DNA of 12,608 bases from Candidatus Uhrbacteria bacterium (GCA_016866635.1 VGLT01000013.1:1-12608), one strand, 5' to 3'; shown: positions 1 through 7,215, numbered from the stretch's first letter. Numbers and translations: made by a program. The notes: a model not told the origin generated them from the letters alone.

Positions 1-86
1 CGCAAAACATGATGAAACTGGCAGAGCAACACGACCCTGATCGGTATCGTCAACGCTTCGTTGAGGTACTGACATCAAATCGATAG
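1..86 (+). CDS. 3' end of an unidentified plus-strand gene (possible glycosyltransferase C-terminus)
   Basis: An open frame enters from the left edge (first full codon at 3) and stops at TAG 84-86, giving 27 residues that end ...DPDRYRQRFVEVLTSNR. The charged, helical composition looks like the end of a soluble protein and not like random sequence. Similar helices close many GT-B glycosyltransferases, but that identification is only a guess. The first 49 nt have no other coding explanation, which favours a real gene. Its last 37 nt overlap the 3' end of the convergent minus-strand membrane-protein gene. If both are real, a link to envelope glycan synthesis is plausible. Confidence 0.5.
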   Translation, partial: QNMMKLAEQHDPDRYRQRFVEVLTSNR

Positions 87-2164
87 ATGCGATTGCCATG
101 GAGCGCCTCGCTTTTGTCTGCGATGGAATCAAGGAGTTCTCCCGTTTGTTCTACATTGGACCAATAGGCATTTAACACGACATAGACAAGATTGCTTTTC
201 CCGAGTCGTGCGGCTTCTTGAATAGCTTCTCGTGTGGGTTCGTGGCTGGTCACGCGTAAAAAGATTTCATACAGTGGTCCGCCGGTGGGAAGAGGATAAT
301 AAAACACGTCGCCGGCGTAGCGTTTAAATCCAAATGCTTCGACCGCAGCTGCGGAGACACTTTGGTTTGCAAGCACGGTGTAGTGTTTTCCGGTCGCATC
401 TTTCTCGATCCATCGGACCGTATCACGATCGGCTTGACCAACGCTCCAGCCATGACCAACGATCGTCGCATCGTGACGCGGGAGGGCGAGATAGGCGTTT
501 GCCGCTTGCCATCCAGACAAAAGAAGCAACAGGGCCATCGTGAGGATAAAGGATTTTTTTAACCCACGTTCGAGGAACCACGAGAGTCCGTGGAGGGCAG
601 GGAACAGAAGCATGAGTTGCGCGATGACAAAGAGACGATCGGCGTAGTTGCCTCGCTCGTAGTCAATCAAAAAGGAGAACTCACCGCTGGTTTTAAGAAT
701 CGCTCCGGCGAAGGCAAGACCAATCCCCAATAAAAGAAAGGCAAACCACAGTGAACGATGTTTGTGTTTCACGCATGCGATGATACTGAGAACAAACACG
801 GCAAGTGGAAAAAGAAACGCGACGCAGGCAGCCCAATCAGCCCAGAGCGCAACGTGGGTCGGTGGAAAAAGAAACAGGCGATCGAGAAAATGAAGATAGG
901 TGGAAAAAGAGAAGAGAGGTTGAAGATTCCATAGGATACGCGCTCCTCCTCGAGCGCTGTTGATAAAGAAAGCGAGCGGAACAGAAACGATCGAAGCCGC
1001 TACAATACCCCAGCGCAGCATCCTTCGTTCCACCAATAGGACGAGCAATGTCGCCCCTAAAAAGGGGAGACCTGCAAGCGGGTGGGTGATGGTAGACCAG
1101 AGGGCGATAAGAAGTGGTGGGAGTAGCACGTAGCACGTAGCACGTAGCACGTAGCGAGTTTGAAGAGCGAGGGAGACGGCGATTAAACCTAAAATATAGG
1201 CAAATGCTTGCGGAGTGGTTGCGACAAAAAGTCCGAGCGGCAGAAGGAGCGTGATACCTGCTATGCGGTATCCACGACCCGTTTCTTTGTCACCGAACGT
1301 CCAGGGAATCAATCCCGCGAGGAGGGGGACAAGAAAGATGTCGAAGAGGTGTATCGATGTTCGGAATAAGCGTGCGAGCCATGTGACGAGCACATATTGT
1401 CCAATGTAATAGGGCGGTTTGGGAACCAGATAGCCGGTTTGTAATAAAATATTTTCGCTGGCGCGATGTAAAAATCCATCAAATCCATAGCCGATTTTGT
1501 AGAGCAGGGGAGCGATGAGAGTGACGCTTAAGATTGCAAGAGACGTGATGATGGTTGTGACCACCATGGATCCTTTGCGCCAAGCAACAAGAAAGGAGCA
1601 GAGAAAGATCAGCGCGATCGCCGCGAGCGTCCCTGGGGCCATGAGAGGCCAAGGGGTGCGAATACTCACGTTCGTGGCAGCTGCAAGGGCAGAGGTTAAA
1701 ACAAAGAATGTCGCGAGCACGGCAGGAATGAGGGCGAGTAATGAAAGGAATGTGCCCGGCGAAGCCGGGCCCGGCTTCGCCGGATGATGCGTGGCGCGTA
1801 ATGAAGGACTTGGATCGCTTGCTTCTTGCTGCTTGCTACGTGCTGCGTACACATACCCCTGCATCATCCCAATCCCTACCGCCAGCGTCACAGCATCACT
1901 TTGATATCCCAGTTTCCATCCCGCGTAATACCAGATCGTCTGAAGAATGGATTGCAGTGCGAGGATAACGATGATGCCAAACACGGATGGCATAATTTTA
2001 TTTGTGTGTGGAAAGAGATGGCGTCCAAACACATATCCATCAAATAAAATAGCAAAGACGATCACGACGGACGTCGCAAGATGTGATGGAGCGACACATG
2101 CTAACACGATGAGTGCCAACACAAACACCCCAGAAAAAATCAGCTCAACCAAACGTTCGGACAT
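50..2164 (-). CDS. Large polytopic membrane protein, GT-C glycosyltransferase-like architecture
   Basis: This 704-aa protein has roughly a dozen or more hydrophobic segments between residues 5 and about 560. A soluble C-terminal domain of about 150 residues follows and probably lies outside the membrane. A conserved-looking loop around D229 (GFDGFLHRASE, then KPPYYIGQY) precedes the second half. An acidic residue in an early extracytoplasmic loop plus a C-terminal soluble domain is the usual layout of GT-C enzymes that use lipid-linked sugars. This is inferred from architecture; I do not recognise a named family. The ATG at 2162-2164 is supported by a promoter ending 7 nt upstream. Residues 106-137, a probable cytoplasmic loop, are encoded by repeat DNA: a heptamer array and a GC-rich palindrome. 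Residues 338-347 are encoded by a 7-nt tandem repeat read as YVLRATCYVL. The gene is alone on the minus strand and overlaps the end of the gene at the left edge. Confidence 0.85.
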   Translation of the reverse strand: MSERLVELIFSGVFVLALIVLACVAPSHLATSVVIVFAILFDGYVFGRHLFPHTNKIMPSVFGIIVILALQSILQTIWYYAGWKLGYQSDAVTLAVGIGMMQGYVYAARSKQQEASDPSPSLRATHHPAKPGPASPGTFLSLLALIPAVLATFFVLTSALAAATNVSIRTPWPLMAPGTLAAIALIFLCSFLVAWRKGSMVVTTIITSLAILSVTLIAPLLYKIGYGFDGFLHRASENILLQTGYLVPKPPYYIGQYVLVTWLARLFRTSIHLFDIFLVPLLAGLIPWTFGDKETGRGYRIAGITLLLPLGLFVATTPQAFAYILGLIAVSLALQTRYVLRATCYVLLPPLLIALWSTITHPLAGLPFLGATLLVLLVERRMLRWGIVAASIVSVPLAFFINSARGGARILWNLQPLFSFSTYLHFLDRLFLFPPTHVALWADWAACVAFLFPLAVFVLSIIACVKHKHRSLWFAFLLLGIGLAFAGAILKTSGEFSFLIDYERGNYADRLFVIAQLMLLFPALHGLSWFLERGLKKSFILTMALLLLLSGWQAANAYLALPRHDATIVGHGWSVGQADRDTVRWIEKDATGKHYTVLANQSVSAAAVEAFGFKRYAGDVFYYPLPTGGPLYEIFLRVTSHEPTREAIQEAARLGKSNLVYVVLNAYWSNVEQTGELLDSIADKSEALHGNRIYRFDVSTSTKR
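1123..1155. repeat. Heptanucleotide tandem repeat (AGCACGT) inside the membrane-protein gene
   Basis: Four perfect tandem copies of AGCACGT occupy 1125-1152, with partial units on both sides (GT at 1123 and AGC to 1155). Because 7 is not a multiple of 3, the array is read through all three frames and encodes a 7-residue periodic peptide (YVLRATC-YVL). This remains hydrophobic and fits a membrane segment. Confidence 0.9.
1756..1783. repeat. 28-bp perfect GC-rich palindrome made of two nested hairpins
   Basis: The two halves, centred between 1769 and 1770, are exact reverse complements. Each half is itself a small hairpin: CCCGGC-GAA-GCCGGG at 1755-1769, and CCCGGC-TTC-GCCGG at 1770-1783. It lies in the coding sequence of the minus-strand membrane protein, in a loop rich in Pro, Gly and Ala (about residues 128-137). 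There is no T-tract, so it is not a terminator. It resembles a dispersed REP/MITE-like palindromic element that has landed in a permissive loop. Confidence 0.85.
1817..1850. repeat. Degenerate heptamer array (NNNTGCT) in the same gene
   Basis: Four consecutive 7-nt units end in TGCT: GCTTGCT, TCTTGCT, GCTTGCT and ACGTGCT (1817-1844), followed by GCGTAC. On the opposite strand these read AGCANNN. The ACGTGCT unit is the exact reverse complement of the AGCACGT unit at 1125-1152. The array encodes about residues 106-116 (RSKQQEAS), a hydrophilic loop. Confidence 0.75.
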
Positions 2165-2171
2165 GGTGTCT

Positions 2172-2200
2172 ATGGTACCTCGGTACCGATCCCGTGTCAG
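2172..2200 (-). promoter_or_regulatory. Promoter of the minus-strand membrane-protein gene
   Basis: Read on the minus strand there is a -35 CTGACA (plus 2195-2200), a 17-nt spacer and a -10 TACCAT (plus 2172-2177). Seven nt then precede the ATG. The predicted transcription start is at or within 1-2 nt of the start codon, so the mRNA would be leaderless. The -35 overlaps the left copy of the intergenic direct repeat. Confidence 0.6.
2174..2187. repeat. Short inverted repeat GGTACC-TC-GGTACC
   Basis: Two GGTACC palindromes (2174-2179 and 2182-2187) are separated by TC. They overlap the -10 region of the minus-strand promoter. This could be an operator half-site pair or part of a degenerate mobile repeat; nothing in the window distinguishes these. 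Confidence 0.4.
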
Positions 2201-2249
2201 GTCTAACCCTCACTTGTGGATAAATTGCCTCGGTGTCAAGTCTAAACCT
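2194..2249. repeat. Pair of degenerate direct repeats in the divergent intergenic region
   Basis: GTGTCAGGTCTAACCCT at 2194-2210 and GTGTCAAGTCTAAACCT at 2233-2249 match at 15 of 17 positions and start 39 nt apart. On the minus strand each contains a -35-like hexamer (CTGACA, TTGACA). They may be remnants of a REP-like dispersed element or binding sites for a regulator. The rest of the 2165-2284 gap holds only the promoters listed separately. Confidence 0.6.
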
Positions 2250-2268
2250 GGTATCAATGGTCCCATTC

Positions 2269-2277
2269 TGCTAGGAT
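2269..2277 (+). promoter_or_regulatory. Extended -10 promoter of the rseP-like gene
   Basis: TG-C-TAGGAT (TG at 2269-2270, hexamer 2272-2277) is an extended -10 with no good -35. It ends 7 nt before the ATG at 2285, so the transcript is predicted to be leaderless. No Shine-Dalgarno sequence is visible. Confidence 0.5.
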
Positions 2278-2284
2278 TCCTTTC

Positions 2285-3448
2285 ATGTTTGCCATTATCA
2301 TTTTTTTAGTTGTTCTATCGTTTCTTGTTTTGGTTCATGAATTAGGTCACTACGTTGCTGCGCGGATTTTTGGGGTAAAAGCAGAGGAGTTTGGGTACGG
2401 ATTTCCTCCGCGAGCCCTTGGATTTGTAAAGGAACAGGGAAAATGGAAACGGGTGGGTGTGCGTGATCAAAAAACGTACGCATCGACCATTTGGTCGATC
2501 AACTGGCTGCCCCTCGGTGGATTTGTGCGTCTCAAAGGGGAGCAGGGTGAGCGGGCGCATGATGCAGATTCATTTCTTGCCAAAGGGGTGGTTCCTCGCA
2601 TCGTTATTTTGGCCGCAGGAGTCACCATGAACTGGGTATTGGCAGCGGTGATTTTTATCATCGCCTTTATGATTGGCGTCCCGGTGCAGACAGATCAACT
2701 TCCGCCTGGAGCGATCATTCGAGATGAGCGCGTGCAGATTACGAATATTATTCCAGACTCTGCCGCGGCAAAAGCGGGGATGGCGGCAGGAGATTTTTTG
2801 ATTTCTCTTAATAATGTCCCCATCACCCGTGTGTCTGATGCGCAGTCCCGACTCAAAGCGGATACAGAGGGAGGAACACCGATTCGTATCTCGTTTGCTC
2901 AGGGCGAGGAGATAAAAACAGTGACGATCAAACCTGAGTATGTTGAATCTCTGAAGCGCCCTGGCCTTGGTGTTGCCCTTGCAGATACGGGGATTGTACG
3001 TTTTCCCTGGCACCGTGCGATCCTTCAGGGGGTCTCTTCCACCTGGATGTATACAAAGCTCATCATCGGAGGATTATATGGCTTGTTACGTGATTTGATT
3101 GTCCAACAAAAAGTCACGACAGATGTTTCCGGACCTGTGGGTATTGCGGTGATGACCGGTCGGATTGCCCGTCAGGGATGGTGGTCGCTTGCGCAGTTTA
3201 CCGCGCTTCTCTCGCTCAATCTCGCGGTGATAAATTTTTTACCCATCCCCGCGCTTGATGGAGGTCGTGCGATTTTTGTCTTTATCGAGTCATTGCGCCG
3301 CCGTCGCACGAGTCCACGATTTGAAGCACTTACTCATCAGTTTGGGTTTTTTGCTTTACTTTTGCTCATCGCCATTGTCACGGTTCATGATTTGCGGCAG
3401 TATGGCGGTGTGATCTTACGAGGTCTTGGACAAATTATTGGATTATAA
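2285..3448 (+). CDS. rseP: RseP-like site-2 intramembrane metalloprotease (peptidase M50) with one PDZ domain
   Basis: This 387-aa inner-membrane zinc protease belongs to the family that cleaves membrane-bound anti-sigma factors and leftover signal peptides within the bilayer. The zinc site is visible: HELGH at residues 18-22 in the first membrane helix, and the third ligand D325 in LPIPALDGG. A second helix spans about 108-134. One PDZ domain follows at about 150-215 (E. coli RseP has two), then the conserved SGPVGI (282-287), a helix at about 302-322 and a last helix at about 352-372. The start at 2285 puts HExxH at the usual distance from the N-terminus. It leads a tight cluster with pheS (3-nt gap) and pheT. 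No anti-sigma factor or sigma gene is in the window, so the substrate is unknown. Confidence 0.93.
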   Translation: MFAIIIFLVVLSFLVLVHELGHYVAARIFGVKAEEFGYGFPPRALGFVKEQGKWKRVGVRDQKTYASTIWSINWLPLGGFVRLKGEQGERAHDADSFLAKGVVPRIVILAAGVTMNWVLAAVIFIIAFMIGVPVQTDQLPPGAIIRDERVQITNIIPDSAAAKAGMAAGDFLISLNNVPITRVSDAQSRLKADTEGGTPIRISFAQGEEIKTVTIKPEYVESLKRPGLGVALADTGIVRFPWHRAILQGVSSTWMYTKLIIGGLYGLLRDLIVQQKVTTDVSGPVGIAVMTGRIARQGWWSLAQFTALLSLNLAVINFLPIPALDGGRAIFVFIESLRRRRTSPRFEALTHQFGFFALLLLIAIVTVHDLRQYGGVILRGLGQIIGL

Positions 3449-3451
3449 TAT

Positions 3452-4519
3452 ATGACTTTTGTCGACAAATTGCAGGCGCTGGCGCAGACAGCGAATCGGG
3501 CAATCAAACAAGCCAAGACCCTTGACGAGCTGCAAGAATTAGAGACGCGTTTTTTAGGAAGAAAAGGGGAGTTAACAAGTTTATTGCGTGGGTTGGCAGA
3601 GGTGGATGAGAAGGAGCGGCCAGCGTTAGGTTCTTTAGCAAATGAGGTGAAAGTGAAGATTGAGTCGCAAATCGTTCAAGCGCGTGTTGGGTTGTCACAA
3701 GGAGAGATGCAAGAGCAGTTACATGCAGAAGCAGAAGATGTCACAGAGCCAGGAACAAGACCGCCTGAGGGACATCTACATCTCGTGACCCAAGCGATGC
3801 GAGAAATTACCGAAATTTTTTCGCGCGTTGGGTTTGTGCGAACACGTTATCCTGAAGTGGATTGGGATTGGTACGCGTTTGAAGCACTCAATATGCCTAA
3901 GGATCACCCGGCGCGTGATGAGTGGGAGACGTTTTTTATAGACGCGCCGCCCTCAGCAAAAATGGGAAAAGTGGTTCTTACGCCGCACACCTCAAATGCC
4001 CAGGTCAGAGAAATGGAGCAAAAGAAATTTCCGATCCGCATCATTAATATGGCGAAATGCTATCGTCGACAAATGGACATCACGCATGTGCCCATGTTTC
4101 ATCAGTTTGAAGGGCTGTACGTCGACAAGAACGTGGGGATTACACATCTGCGAGGAATATTTGATTATTTTGTCAAGCAGTTTTTTGGACCAACACGTCA
4201 AACACGTTTGCGGCCGTTTCATTTTCGTTTCACCGAACCGTCGTTTGAAATCGATGTGTCGTGCGGCATCTGTGACGGTACGACGAAGCTTCCGAATGGA
4301 GAGAAATGTCGAACGTGTAAATCTGGTTGGTTGGAGCTTGGTGGCTCAGGGATGGTCCATCCCAATGTGCTCAAGGCGGCTGGCCTTGATCCAGAAGAAT
4401 ATTCCGGATTTGCCTTTGGTTGGGGCGTTGAGCGTAGCTATATGATGAAAGAAGGGATGCAGTTGGACGATATTCGAACGCTCTATAAAAACGACCTGCG
4501 ATTCTTGCAACAATTCTAG
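3452..4519 (+). CDS. pheS: Phenylalanine--tRNA ligase alpha subunit
   Basis: This 355-aa catalytic subunit of the cytoplasmic (alpha-beta)2 PheRS charges tRNA-Phe with phenylalanine. It has the N-terminal helical hairpin that contacts tRNA (residues 1-90, containing FLGRKGELTSLL). The class II core follows: HPARDEWETFF, LTPHTSNAQVREM, a motif 2 region YRRQMDITHVPMFHQFEG, FTEPSFEIDV and a motif 3 region FAFGWGVERSYMM. It ends DIRTLYKNDLRFLQQF, a typical C-terminus. An insertion carrying C271, C274, C286 and C289 precedes GMVHPNVL and looks like a zinc ribbon; E. coli PheS lacks it. The gene starts 3 nt after rseP and ends 1 nt before pheT, so it is almost certainly co-transcribed. No clear Shine-Dalgarno is present. 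Confidence 0.97.
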   Translation: MTFVDKLQALAQTANRAIKQAKTLDELQELETRFLGRKGELTSLLRGLAEVDEKERPALGSLANEVKVKIESQIVQARVGLSQGEMQEQLHAEAEDVTEPGTRPPEGHLHLVTQAMREITEIFSRVGFVRTRYPEVDWDWYAFEALNMPKDHPARDEWETFFIDAPPSAKMGKVVLTPHTSNAQVREMEQKKFPIRIINMAKCYRRQMDITHVPMFHQFEGLYVDKNVGITHLRGIFDYFVKQFFGPTRQTRLRPFHFRFTEPSFEIDVSCGICDGTTKLPNGEKCRTCKSGWLELGGSGMVHPNVLKAAGLDPEEYSGFAFGWGVERSYMMKEGMQLDDIRTLYKNDLRFLQQF

Positions 4520-4520
4520 T

Positions 4521-6920
4521 ATGAATCTTCTTGTTTCCTACGACTGGTTAAAAGAATATGTCGGATTAAAAGAAACGGCGGAGGAGTTTGCCGCTCGCGT
4601 TTCGCTTTCTGGTCCTGGGGTGGAACGATTGTATCCTCAGGGAGCTGATCTTGCCGGTATTGTTGTTGGTCATGTACGAGAGATTAAGCCACATCCAAAC
4701 GCGGATAAGCTACGAGTGGTGATCGTCGATGCAGGAAAAAAATTATCTATCGTGTGTGGAGGATCGAATGTAAAAGAAGATCAATGGGTCGCTGTCGCAA
4801 CGGTTGGATCAAAAGTGCGGTGGCATGGAGAAGGAGATTTGATCGAATTAAAACCCACAGAGATTCGTGGAGTAGAAAGCGAGGGGATGATCTGTGCGGC
4901 AAACGAGATTGGATTGTTTGAGGCGTTTCCGCATGCGGAGCGTGAGATTTTAGATTTGGGAGCATCTGTGCCTGGAGCAAAGTGGAAAGCGGGCATGTCG
5001 CTCGCAAAAGCATTGGATTTGGAAGGAGACGTTGTGATGGATACGGAAGTCACGACCAATCGTCCAGATGCCATGTCTATGGTTGGGATGGCGCGCGAAG
5101 CGGCGGCGATTTTAAAGCGGCCGTTTTTGTGGAAGTCAGCTAAAGCCATCAAAGAAGGCAAACAGTCCCTCTCTATCAAGGTCGATGACAAAAAATGGTG
5201 CCCACGATTCATGGTGGTGCGAGTCAATGATGTGCATGTGGCTTCATCACCCTGGTGGATGAAGCGTCGTTTGATCTCAGCAGGGATTCGTCCCATCAAC
5301 AATCTGGTCGACATCACTAACTATGTGCTGTTGGAGCTTGGTCGTCCGATGCATGTCTTTGATGCAGATAAGATCACGGGACATCTTCATGTTCGTCTTG
5401 CGAAGAAGGGAGAATCGATCGCGGCGTTAGATGGAAAGACCTATCAACTCCAATCCAATCATCTCGTGATCGCCGATGATCATGGCCCCCAATCGATCGC
5501 GGGAATCATGGGCGGAGAGGCGAGTGGCGTGACGGCGCAAACCAAGCATGTGATTTTTGAATCGGCGTTATGGGATCCGGTACATATTCGTCGCACCGCA
5601 CGTGACCTGAATCTTTCTTCAGAGGCACAAGCGTTGTTCGAAAAAGGATTGTCGACGGAGTCTGCTCCGTTTGGATTAAACCGCGCCGTTGAGTTGTGTC
5701 AGGAGTTGGCGGGCGGCATGGTCGCGTCTCGCGTCTTTGATTCGCAAACGACAAAATACAAACCATTGAGTTTTAGTATCTCCTTTGAAGAAATGAATTC
5801 CGTTGTGGGGATCGAGATTCCAAAAAAGGAAGCCGTCGATACCTTAAAGCGTCTTGGTTTTGACCTAAAAGCTAACAGCTCAAAGCTAACAGCTATCGTC
5901 CCCTGGTGGCGTGATCATGACATCGAATCTGGTCGTGATTTGGTCGAGGAGGTAGCTCGCGTGTATGGCTATGGAAGAATCCCGCCGATGGTTCCGGTTG
6001 GACTCGCCTCACGACCTCAATCATCTGAACTGCTTTGGGAAGATCGTTTGCGTACCGTCGCGAAAGGGGCTGGACTTACGGAAATTTATACGTATTCATT
6101 CGTGTCTGAGTCGCTGCTTATGAAGGCAGATTTTGATCCGAGTAAATTATTGAAAGTGCAAAATGAGCTGTCGAGCGATTTTGTGTACATGCGCACCAGC
6201 TTGCTCCCATCCATGTTGCAAGTGATAGCAGAAAATCAGGAACGATTCCGTGAGCAACAGTTGTTTGAAGTCGCGCACGCATATTTTCCTCATCAGGAAA
6301 AGCAAACCGAGCTTCCGGATGAACGTCTGCAATTAAGCGTTGGGTATTTGGGTGGTGATGATGTGTGGAAAAAAGCAAAAGGATTTGCGGAGCATCTCTA
6401 TCAAGAATGTGGAATCGACCATGTTGAGTGGCACCGACTGGAGAACGACCCATTCTGGCATCCAGGGCGAACGGTGCAAGCATTTACAGGAGATACTACT
6501 TTACTCGGAACCATGGGCGAGGTTCATCCATTGATATTGCAACGGTTTGGTATTGAGGGGCGTGTGGCGATGGTTGACGCATCATTGGAAGAGATATTTG
6601 CCCAAGCACATTCCACAAAACGCTATACCCCATTACCATCTTTTCCTGAGGCCAAGCGTGATCTTGCATTGGTCGTTCCTCTGGAAGTAGAAGTACAGAA
6701 GCTTATTGCAGAAATAAAAAATGTATCGAGGACTATTCAGCACGTTGAGTGGTTTGATACGTACCGCGGAGAAGGGATCCCTGCTGACAAAAAATCCGTT
6801 GCTCTTCATTTGACGTTTTCTGCCCCAGATCGCACGCTCGAAACAAAAGAGGTGGATGAGATGATGGAAACAATCGCCGAGCGATTGGTAAGTTCTTTTC
6901 GCGCCGTTATTCGAGCATGA
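4521..6920 (+). CDS. pheT: Phenylalanine--tRNA ligase beta subunit
   Basis: This 799-aa partner of PheS has the usual bacterial length and domain order. The EMAP-like tRNA-binding domain spans about 43-155 (GIVVGHVREIKPHPNADKL). The B3/B4 domain, which hydrolyses mischarged Tyr-tRNA-Phe, lies at about 215-385 (IRPINNLVDITNYVLLELG, IAGIMGGE). The B5 domain is at about 413-485 (HDIESGRDLVEEVARVYGY), followed by the core-like domain. The C-terminal FDX-ACB anticodon-binding domain runs from about 705 to the end (FPEAKRDLALVVP). TGA at 6918-6920 gives a normal C-terminus, which indicates TGA is a stop in this genome. A 27-nt heptamer-type repeat encodes residues 450-458 in a B5 loop without shifting the frame. 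The start lies 1 nt after the pheS stop. Confidence 0.97.
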   Translation: MNLLVSYDWLKEYVGLKETAEEFAARVSLSGPGVERLYPQGADLAGIVVGHVREIKPHPNADKLRVVIVDAGKKLSIVCGGSNVKEDQWVAVATVGSKVRWHGEGDLIELKPTEIRGVESEGMICAANEIGLFEAFPHAEREILDLGASVPGAKWKAGMSLAKALDLEGDVVMDTEVTTNRPDAMSMVGMAREAAAILKRPFLWKSAKAIKEGKQSLSIKVDDKKWCPRFMVVRVNDVHVASSPWWMKRRLISAGIRPINNLVDITNYVLLELGRPMHVFDADKITGHLHVRLAKKGESIAALDGKTYQLQSNHLVIADDHGPQSIAGIMGGEASGVTAQTKHVIFESALWDPVHIRRTARDLNLSSEAQALFEKGLSTESAPFGLNRAVELCQELAGGMVASRVFDSQTTKYKPLSFSISFEEMNSVVGIEIPKKEAVDTLKRLGFDLKANSSKLTAIVPWWRDHDIESGRDLVEEVARVYGYGRIPPMVPVGLASRPQSSELLWEDRLRTVAKGAGLTEIYTYSFVSESLLMKADFDPSKLLKVQNELSSDFVYMRTSLLPSMLQVIAENQERFREQQLFEVAHAYFPHQEKQTELPDERLQLSVGYLGGDDVWKKAKGFAEHLYQECGIDHVEWHRLENDPFWHPGRTVQAFTGDTTLLGTMGEVHPLILQRFGIEGRVAMVDASLEEIFAQAHSTKRYTPLPSFPEAKRDLALVVPLEVEVQKLIAEIKNVSRTIQHVEWFDTYRGEGIPADKKSVALHLTFSAPDRTLETKEVDEMMETIAERLVSSFRAVIRA
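5868..5894. repeat. Heptamer-period direct repeat inside pheT
   Basis: Two exact copies of AAAGCTAACAGCT (5868-5880 and 5882-5894) are separated by one C, giving a 14-nt period. Each is divisible into 7-nt steps of the form AGCTNNN (AGCTAAC, AGCTCAA, AGCTAAC, AGCTATC). It encodes ANSSKLTA in the B5 domain, where family members vary in sequence. Confidence 0.8.
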
Positions 6921-6927
6921 TGTTTCA

Positions 6928-6936
6928 TGTTATACT
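6928..6936 (+). promoter_or_regulatory. Extended -10 promoter for the 89-aa protein / ruvX / recO unit
   Basis: TG-T-TATACT (TG 6928-6929, hexamer 6931-6936) is a near-consensus extended -10. It ends 8 nt before the ATG at 6945. Only a weak -35 is present (TTATTC, 6907-6912). The predicted start point is 1-3 nt before the ATG, so the transcript is leaderless or nearly so. Confidence 0.65.
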
Positions 6937-6944
6937 GATGGAGT

Positions 6945-7214
6945 ATGACGCTCTTCTCAGTTCAAGATTTGTTGCACGTGGTCGGTGCGATTTGTTTGAT
7001 TTGGATCACGGTGTTCTTGTGCTGGGCGTTGTATCAGATCGGAAAGCTCGTGAAACAGGGGAATGAGGTGATGGCAGGCGCACGACACAAGCTTGCAGAA
7101 GTCGAGCGTATTGTGACGGGAGTTGGTCAATCGATCAGCTCGATTGCCCTTGGTGGTAAAGCGATTCAATCATTTTTAAAAAATAAAAAGAAGAAGCATC
7201 GGGGGGAAGATTGA
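6945..7214 (+). CDS. Small single-pass membrane protein of unknown function
   Basis: This 89-aa protein has one hydrophobic helix at about residues 10-33. An amphipathic, probably coiled-coil stretch follows (about 35-65, KLVKQGNEVMAGARHKLAEVERI), then a very basic tail (KNKKKKHRGED). This TM + helix + lysine-tail layout resembles DUF948-like small proteins, but I cannot assign it to that family with confidence. The basic tail suggests the C-terminus is cytoplasmic and may touch phospholipid or nucleic acid; that is inference. A strong extended -10 lies directly upstream. The stop is 1 nt before the ruvX ATG, so it is the first gene of a ruvX-recO unit. Confidence 0.75.
   Translation: MTLFSVQDLLHVVGAICLIWITVFLCWALYQIGKLVKQGNEVMAGARHKLAEVERIVTGVGQSISSIALGGKAIQSFLKNKKKKHRGED
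7201..7209 (+). promoter_or_regulatory. Possible Shine-Dalgarno of ruvX
   Basis: GGGGGGAAG ends 6 nt before the ruvX ATG at 7216. It could pair with the anti-Shine-Dalgarno CCUCC using one G-U pair. It is the only purine-rich tract of this kind I see before a start in the window. It also encodes the end of the preceding protein, so it could be coincidental. Confidence 0.4.
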
Positions 7215-7215
7215 T

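Noticed and set aside
1755..1784. GC-rich hairpin as a transcription terminator
   Set aside because: There is no T-tract on either strand and it lies in the middle of an intact coding sequence.
1515..1787. Plus-strand ORFs opposite the 704-aa membrane protein
   Set aside because: They show no family resemblance or promoter, and the minus-strand frame has clear membrane-protein composition over its full length.
3444..3449. Perfect TATAAT just before pheS
   Set aside because: It ends only 2 nt before the ATG, so transcription would start inside the codons; it overlaps the rseP stop and is probably chance.
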